The position numbers and the translations under genes were made by a program. From assembly GCA_907163375.1 (NCBI GenBank), contig CAJQUW010008672.1, positions 124,001-188,000 on the forward strand: a stretch of DNA of 64,000 nucleotides, read 5' to 3'. Below, in pieces: positions 57,449-64,000 of the stretch (position 1 is the first letter of the stretch; the number at the start of each line of letters is the position of its first letter). Origin of the DNA: Prostheceraeus crozeri. Its lineage: Eukaryota > Platyhelminthes > Polycladida > Euryleptidae. The notes under the pieces are model-generated. The model made no database searches. It saw nothing but the letters and a program-made list of their open reading frames with translations, and was not told where the DNA came from.

Positions 57449-60147
57449 CATAGGGTAATAGGGGGTGAATTGGCCACTTTCTTCCATAATCTAATTCATT
57501 TGCTAGAATTTTCTATTAATGCTACATAGAAACATATAATTTACAAATTTATAAATCATAATACTCGAAAAATGTGTTTCGGAGCATGTATATAAGTCAA
57601 GCTTTTCAAATTTTGCTTTGAAAATGAGGTTGGCCATTAAGCGAAATTTTGAATATTAGGGGTGAATTGGCCAATTACTGAATATATACTACTGTGCTTC
57701 TAATATCATCAGTGATCATCACATCTTGCTTCTATACTATGTTTTGAATATAGAAATTAAGTTTTTGACATTATTCTCTTATGATGATGTACCATTTTTG
57801 TATATAAAAACCCACAATCACAGTCTGAAAGAAAAAGCGAATTTGTCCACGAGAAATCACTCTTCTCTTGTTTACTATCGTATCATTCGCAGTTCAGCAG
57901 TTTACTCCAAAACATGCTTCACAGCACCAATTATGGCATGCTACACACAGAAACCAATCTTCTTTTGAAAACCCTGTGTAATAGTCAGTGCCGCAAACAC
58001 AACAGAAGCATTCCTTCTTTGATTTCTTGCTCGTCGTTGGTTGATTCACTTCTTTTACAGGTTCCGGTTTTCTTTTGAACGCTGCAAGTTTAACTCTCAA
58101 TTTGCTCTTCTTTTGAGGCAATATTTCCGATGCCCTGGATACATGTTCTTTCAAATGTGTTTCATTTTTCGGTTTGACTGGGCTTGAGAAGTCTCTTTTG
58201 AGCGAAAAATCAAAGTTGGTTTCATTCAAATTTGAATTCTCTTGATTCATCACTGCTGCTGTCGTTTCATCACCGGACCCACTTGATCTGAATATCTTTG
58301 ATTTAGAGTACTCTTCCACTTTGATTGCATTTCTGTTGCACGGGTATAGACCACAGTGCAAAAAGGAGTCCACAATCAGACCGCGTTTGGCTTTCATTGC
58401 TCTCCAAGCCGAATATAGCAGTGTCAGAAATTGTTCTCTGCTCAACGATGTTTTATCTGTTTATCTGAGAAAAGATTCAATTGACTTTGACCAATCTGTC
58501 TTCAGTGCTTTGTTGAAATGGATGTCGAGCGGCTGTATGCGATGTGATGAATGTGGAGGAATACACACCATTTCGATGCCACGCTGAATGCAGAACTCAA
58601 TTGCTTCGATCGAGAGATAGGTTGAATGTCCATCCAAGAAAAGAACACATTTCTTATTCGGTATCGTCGTTCGATGCTTGTCGAAGTGCTTGAAGACCTG
58701 TATGAAGACGTCCGTGTCAATGTATCCAGATTTTGTGTACGAGAGTTGTATCCCAAGTTCCTTTGACTATTCTTCAAGGTCTTTGGAAGGAGATTTGCCC
58801 TTCAAAATAATGAAGGGAGGTAAACAATCGCCAGCAGCACTAATGATTGGAATGACTGTTGTCAGGGTCCCGCACTCACCAATTTGGATACTTTGAACAG
58901 AACGAGCTCCACGCGTGGCAATTACCTTTCCACGGGACGTTGGAACGGTGGAGAGTCCGGTTTCATCTAAATTGAAAATCAGCTGTGGGAAAGTAGAGAT
59001 GTCGATTTCTAAGTACAACTGTTCGACTTGAGTAAAAAAAGCGTCAATTCGAATGCGATTGAATGCGTGTGCCCTCGCGATGCTCAAGCCCTCTGGCTTT
59101 CGTAGAGACAATATCGGATGTCTATTTTTGCATGACCACCACCAGTCACGTGAACACTTCTTGTTTTGATGCCAGTTCTTGGGAATGTCACTGTTCAATA
59201 GTTTTCGACGATGCAAGTTATTTGCAAACACATATGCACATTTAAGCAAAGAATCCACACTCATGGGGAAGCCACGACTCTCAAGATAACGAAGTCTCAG
59301 GACTATTTGATCCTCCTGTTCTTCAGAGAAAACAGTGGAACCTCTGGACTTGCGAACTTGTTGATCGTTTCAACCCAGACGATTAGAGATAGTCTTTTGT
59401 GGTACGTTGAACACTCGCAAAGCACTGCTAACAGTGTGGTCACCAGCTTTTACAGAGGCCACAGCTGTCTCCATCACAGATTGGTCATATTGTCCATACT
59501 TGCTTTTTGACTTGTACGTTCGAGGCATATCCACATAACCTGAAAAGGAGTGAAAATCCCATTAAATTTCTTGAATATATCAGATTTTGTGCATCATAAT
59601 TCATCACATGTCAAATAGGGTCTATTTGGGGGTGAATTGGCCGCATCATCTAAGTCTGAATATAATCACTACAGATTCAAATCAACAACATGGTAATGAA
59701 CTACACAATAAAGTAAGTGATTCGAGCCATTTTTCCTTCGATTACAGGTTCATTTAATGATTTTCAAAATTTTGGCCAATCCACCCCCAATTGTGAACAT
59801 GTAGGTAGATTAGATATAAAAAAATATGGTTATACATTTACCTTCAGAGCATTCCAAGTCGACAGAAAACTTATACAGCGGCAACAGGAACTTGGCTTGT
59901 ATTCGTCCATGAATTGTCAGCTAAAACCTGATTGGAGGAATATTGAATGACGCACGCGCATGAGCTATCGTCACTGTTACATTCAGTGAATGAGAGCTAT
60001 GCGAAATAGATTTCTAGGAAACCAAGCAACAACGTATTAACATGAAGCTGAAAAAAGTTTAGTGTCCGTAATGAGCATTTTGTGTTGCTGTATGGGCAAA
60101 CATGAGACCAAGTCCATTTGGCCAATTCACCCCCTCCTACCCTACTG
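57449..60147 (-). mobile_element. Pogo/Tigger-type DNA transposon, about 2.7 kb
   Basis: Inverted ends: CATAGGGTAATAGGGGGTGA at 57449 and, reverse complemented, CAGTAGGGTAGGAGGGGGTG from 60147, both followed by AATTGGCC. The core GGGGTGAATTGGCC is repeated subterminally at 57659 and 59628, and inverted at 59772 (one mismatch), as expected of transposase-binding sites. A minus-strand DDE_1/pogo transposase fills the middle. The expected TA duplication is not visible at the estimated boundaries, so these may be off by a few bases or mutated. Confidence 0.85.
57894..59528 (-). pseudogene. Pogo-family (CENP-B/jerky-like) transposase with three nonsense codons
   Basis: From the ATG at 59528 (MPRTYKSKSKYGQYDQSVME) to the stop at 57894-57896 there are 545 codons in one frame. 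Domains: psq-type HTH (SALRVFNVPQKTISNRLG), CENP-B-like HTH, DDE domain with LIFNLDETGLSTVP, CVLFLDGHSTYLS and SSHRIQPLD as acidic residues, and a C-terminal Cys/His finger (CFCCVCGTDYYTG, then DWFLCVACHNWCCEACFG) of PHD type. Three in-frame stops interrupt it: TGA 59370-59372, TAG 58767-58769 and TAA 58461-58463. No frameshift is present, so inactivation was by point mutation. Confidence 0.9.
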
Positions 60148-60185
60148 CGAAGTTGCGCGTCTGCCGAGTTCTAAGTGGTTCCTTT

Positions 60186-60616
60186 TCTTGTCAGACAGGA
60201 TCAAAGAAAACACATGTTAATCCAAGGGAACGCAGATTAAAATTTTTGGTTAAAATAAAATGTTCGATGTTTTCGCATGTTAAACTAAGTCTAGAGTCTT
60301 TTGATATTCGTCAACATCTATGAAGTTCAGCATCATCAGATTTGACAAGCCTGCTACTGTCGGCAAGCACGAACATGTTGGCCCACTTTATCCACACTGA
60401 GTCACATTCCCGCATTCATCGCATATCAGAGGCATGATAATATCACATACACATGATTGGAAATGACCTGAAGACATATCAGCCCAAGATTATGTCAATA
60501 AATTCAGTACTTTTCAGTTGATGAGAGAAAACATAGAAAATTTCATTTTAACCAAAAGCTGCAATTTGCTTCCCATTGGATTAACATGTGTTTTTCTTTG
60601 ATCCTGTCTGACAAGA
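60186..60616. mobile_element. MITE with about 100-bp inverted repeats
   Basis: The left arm TCTTGTCAGACAGGATCAAA (60186) and the right arm ending at 60616 are inverted copies over about 60-100 bp, sharing ACACATGTTAATCCAA and TTTTGGTTAAAAT. No coding content. Target duplication not identified. It lies next to the pogo element but shares no sequence with it. Confidence 0.75.
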
Positions 60617-62217
60617 ATGCAGACTGACTAGAACTGTGCAGACGTGAAGATTTGTAGATGGCATAGGGTGCACATCATTCTGTGAAAGTCTCATATTCGG
60701 CCTCGTTCCCTGCAAACTCGTTTTAGTTGCCTGACTAGTAGTTTAAGCCGCCATGGATGGACATCCAAGCATTATGACTCTAGACTTTTCAGTGGAACTT
60801 ATGGTACCTAAAGCATCTTACATTTTGCATCTTAAAAAAGAAAATTGCGAATTTTCCTCCATGTGTATGATCAGGTCAAATGCTAGGGATAGATCAAACC
60901 ATGAAATCTTCAGTGATGCACATCATGTAATCATGCAAGAATCATGTACCATTTAGCATTTGTTCATGGCGTCATTGCTCCAACGTAATCACAGCGTCAT
61001 CAATCAAGTGCGTCTGCAGCTGATCTACTGCACTGTCTACTATGTGTGATGCGTGAACTGCGGCCATGCCGCGGCGAGCACTATTGAAAGCAAGACAAGG
61101 AAATCCTGTTCTATCTATATGCATTGCACTGGAAGAAGGAATCTAATAATATATTAATTCGTATGGCCTGATGCATTGGCTTGCAGATGCAAAAGTTGCA
61201 GAGGACAAAAGGAAATAGGACTTTGTGAGTGCGTGCGCTGCATTCATACATCAATGACTTCAGCGCAGTAGCGAAGGACACACAAACACAGGTTGCAAGC
61301 TTTATTCATTTGCGTGTGTAATTGAGAAAAGCAGCTGTTGCGCTCGTACACAAAAAACATCTAGCTGAGCCTCTGATATGACCCACAACAACGGAGAAAG
61401 CAACACCGCTTCTTTTTATGAAGAAAGGGGCTTTCTGATCCAATGCGGCTGAGCTCGTGACCGTGCCCTCATTGCATGCAATTCAGTTATTGCTCCTGAG
61501 CTTACTTTGTCAAGTTTCTAGCTAACATATGGTTTTTTCGGAGAAATGTGGAAGCTGGCAATGCAGTATGTTCTCACATCTGACATCGTGAAATAATACA
61601 AACTGCACTATCGAGAAACTCGTCGGTATTGTCCAGCAATGACAGTGCGAAACATAAGTTGACGGCAAACGTTACACGTCACACACGCCTTTTGTATCAA
61701 ACCCAATTAAATTGCAGAATACGAAGTTTCGCGCAGTTTTCACCCATTTGATGCTTCGCTTATACAAGGCCCTGAGGTAGCCTAACATAGGCTTAGGTGT
61801 AGCCTTCAGAAATAGTGACTGAAGAATGCGATGTGACTAAATTTGATAGTGACTAGATTCAATTACCGGTATATAATAAGCTAGCCTACTTTAGGCCTAC
61901 GTCCTGTATGCCGCCATGAATCCCTACCTGTTCATCCACTGATCAGGTATGAATTCGCAGCTTAAGCCATTAGTGTCATGCCCGTGCCCGTACTCGCGCC
62001 CGTGAACGCAACGCAGGCGAATGTCCGCTGACCGAAAAAATCCAGAAGCACGCACCGGCCCCCCCACCCCGATCGAAATCACCATTACGAGAACTTGTGT
62101 AAAGTGGTTATCATATTCGTATCAGTAATGATCATTTGCGACTTCTTGCAATATGTTTTCTCAATGATTGAGTTGCTTTCCTTTGTTTCTGCTAATAAAG
62201 AATCTGTTGCCTTGTAG
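60617..62217. other. Host intron before exon d
   Basis: Locally GC-richer than the window average (61.0-62.1 kb). No gene recognised. Ends in acceptor GTTGCCTTGTAG. Confidence 0.5.
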
Positions 62218-62272
62218 GAATGAAATGGAGGAAGAAAGGCGTTGATATGTATGATTGTCGTCGAAGACCGTG
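62218..62272 (+). CDS. CACNA2D: Calcium channel alpha-2/delta subunit, exon d (VWA start)
   Basis: A 55-nt exon, phase 1 in and phase 2 out, between CTTGTAG and TG/GTAAGT. With the split Gly from exon c it reads GMKWRKKGVDMYDCRRRPW, equivalent to GIKW...VIAFDCRNRKWY in alpha-2/delta proteins, the link between the VWA-N and VWA domains. The conserved DCR.R.W signature and the exact phase fit make the assignment firm despite its shortness. The next exon, expected to begin with Y and lead to the DVSGSM metal site, is not in the window. Confidence 0.9.
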
Positions 62273-62902
62273 GTAAGTACTGTACGTTTTCTTAAAATAG
62301 AATCATTTTCTTAAAGGACGACCGGCCGCAACACTTGCGTATGCAACTGAGACAGCTATTTACCAATCTACGCTTTTATTAATTTTGAAACTATAGATAA
62401 TCGGTTGTTTATAGGAGACCATGCGCATTCATTTCTAATCTGTCTATAGCTTCACTGTTCCTAGTTCATACAGTCTTCAGCATTTTTTAACAATTCTAAT
62501 TATTATATGGATCAAGTCGCCAATTGACGACGGAGGCCTGACATAGTTTATTGAAGATATAAAGAAAATGACAACGATTAAGTCAACAAAAGACACCAAC
62601 ACCCTTGATATCCCAACCGCAATCACCTGACCCAGGAATCGCACCGAAGTCCGCGGCGGAGGCGAGCTCGCACCTTCTTCATTAAGCCACATCTGAAATC
62701 GTACTGCGACGGAAACATGTTGGGGTAGAAAACAGTGTAAACTACAGCACTCTCGCACTTTCACTTATCTCCATTCAGCAATGTCAACTATGAGAGTCAA
62801 GGGGAGCTTTATAACTCCTGATGAAATGAGTAAACAGTACGAGATTTTATTTACAATGTGACTGAGAAAGATAACGATTTTTTTTTCGTTTCATCTCAAT
62901 AG
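62273..62902. other. Host intron, nothing recognised
   Basis: No gene or repeat recognised between exon d and the MITE. Confidence 0.4.
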
Positions 62903-63517
62903 TACAGGGTGAGTCATAAAGTGCGCAAAACCTTGAAAATGTACCATGCTTACTGAATTAAATATTCGACAATCATTTTAATGCCATTTTGTTCGTCAAG
63001 ATTTGGGGTTTGTTTTATATAAAATCTTTCGTCCCTCTAGAAATTACATCTGTAAAATTTTGAAATTTAAATCTTGTCATATCATCTATTAGTTCATGAA
63101 ATCCTAACATTGTTTAGCGCATGATTTGTCATTTTGCTTTTCTTCATTGATTTGATTTAACGAATACCTAATTGTTACTCTACATGCATAACGTAAGTCA
63201 ATCATGTCCTCGCACAGTGATCCGTTACAACCTTCAACAATCAGTAGACTCATGCAGAAGTTCGAGAAAAAGCCTCCATGACAGTCGTCGGTCTTCTGGT
63301 AGAACGTCGATAGCTATTAATTTCGAAATTTAGGCTGCTTCTGATGAAATTTAAATTAGCTAGTGTACTGCAAAATAATTATGAGAAAAAATGATATTTT
63401 ACACAGAAAAACCCTATGCCTTGGTAATTATAGTGGTACAAAAACTCAATCCGAATTATCATATCGGTCAGCAATACACTTCATTGACGCTTTGCGTACA
63501 TTATGACTCACCCTGTA
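62903..63517. mobile_element. Mariner-type MITE, 611 bp, with transposase trace
   Basis: Element 62905-63515 with TIRs CAGGGTGAGTCATAAAGTGC and (reverse complement) CAGGGTGAGTCATAATGTAC, flanked by TA on both sides (62903-62904, 63516-63517). Inside, plus-strand text STISRLMQKFEKK and, in another frame, DSRRSSGRT (about 63.23-63.31 kb) recalls the HTH linker of IS630/mariner transposases, so it is a deletion derivative of an autonomous element. Confidence 0.85.
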
Positions 63518-64000
63518 CTTGATGCCGAATTCTTACTATCCTTGATAGTTCTTAAAGACTGTATGTACATTGTAAATGTACTTGCATTATGCCCTTTCCT
63601 ATTGAAGCCTTATAAGACTACGGATAGGATTTTACATTAGTTGAGTTACATGTAGGCCTACATTACTTTGCGCCTAATTAATTGACATAATAGAATTCAT
63701 GGATGATAAAATTTCGTTTTGATTTATTTACTGGCATTTATAATTTTCACTTTAGCATATTGCCTTTACCTTATTGATTGACTGTACTAAAATGATGTGA
63801 TTAATCCGTCATTTTCAGTTACATTTGCTAAGCTGATATACATGGAGGCCTGTTTCTTTAATTTTGCGAAGATTGGGTTTTGAGATAAAATAGAAAATTG
63901 CTGGGAGATTCAGGCAAATTAATTAGTTTTGAAATGATGAGAAAAGCCACAATTATTTTCCATATTTTAAGCGAACAAATTGTGAAAAGGAGACTTTTAA
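63518..64000. other. Host intron to window end
   Basis: AT-rich; nothing recognised. Confidence 0.4.

Noticed and set aside
62477-62764. 95-codon minus-strand frame
   Set aside because: No domain, intronic, and opposite to the host gene; likely chance.

Overview
This AT-rich window is invertebrate animal nuclear DNA. Four short exons with matched splice phases, spread over 57 kb on the + strand, encode the VWA-N region and start of the VWA region of a voltage-gated calcium channel alpha-2/delta subunit (CACNA2D family). Everything else lies in introns of that gene or upstream of its first visible exon. Transposon content (BEL/Pao, a Polinton-like element, Tc1, hAT, pogo, a MADF-bearing element, RTE- and CR1/Jockey-like LINEs, Penelope traces, tRNA-derived SINEs) fits an invertebrate; the species cannot be told from the sequence.

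Layout. 1-5.2 kb: LINE and transposase remnants. 5,231-10,107: first two host exons, separated by an intron with a SINE that carries a hammerhead-like motif, a foldback, a second SINE and a 601-bp hAT MITE with a perfect 8-bp target duplication. 10,108-55,455: a 45-kb intron. It holds a Tc1 element with an open DD34E transposase (12.6-14.2 kb), MITEs, SINEs, a CACTCA-type simple repeat, LINE remnants, a MADF-domain element (26.5-27.4 kb), the large nested insertion (27.8-45.3 kb), a second, broken Tc1 (45.5-46.9 kb), and Penelope, hAT and LINE fragments. 55,456-62,272: third and fourth host exons flanking a pogo-type element (57.4-60.1 kb) and a MITE. The window ends in an intron with a mariner-type MITE.

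The nested insertion is the centrepiece. A BEL/Pao retroelement on the - strand (two 376-bp LTRs, about 1.3% different) was itself invaded, near its 3' LTR, by an 11.27-kb Polinton-like element. That element starts AG, ends CT and is flanked by a 6-bp duplication TATATA. It has terminal inverted repeats of about 2.25 kb that each carry two genes. Its unique part holds a zinc-finger gene and a protein-primed DNA polymerase B on the left arm, and a packaging-type ATPase and a candidate structural protein on the right arm. The arms converge on a short tandem array. I recognise no integrase or protease. Both elements look young but broken, and are treated here as fossils.

The most unusual observation is a set of short double-hairpin sequences scattered through the Polinton-like element. 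Each has a first hairpin with a 3-nt loop, a 2-5 nt spacer and a second hairpin with a 3-nt loop. Six lie inside coding sequence and read as extra peptides such as EMSSRASP or EGSRASPV in linkers; one sits at the end of a gene and so recurs in both TIRs. Stem sequences differ between copies while pairing is kept. This resembles, by independent structure, the palindromic elements inserted in Rickettsia genes and the double-hairpin elements of some mitochondrial genomes.
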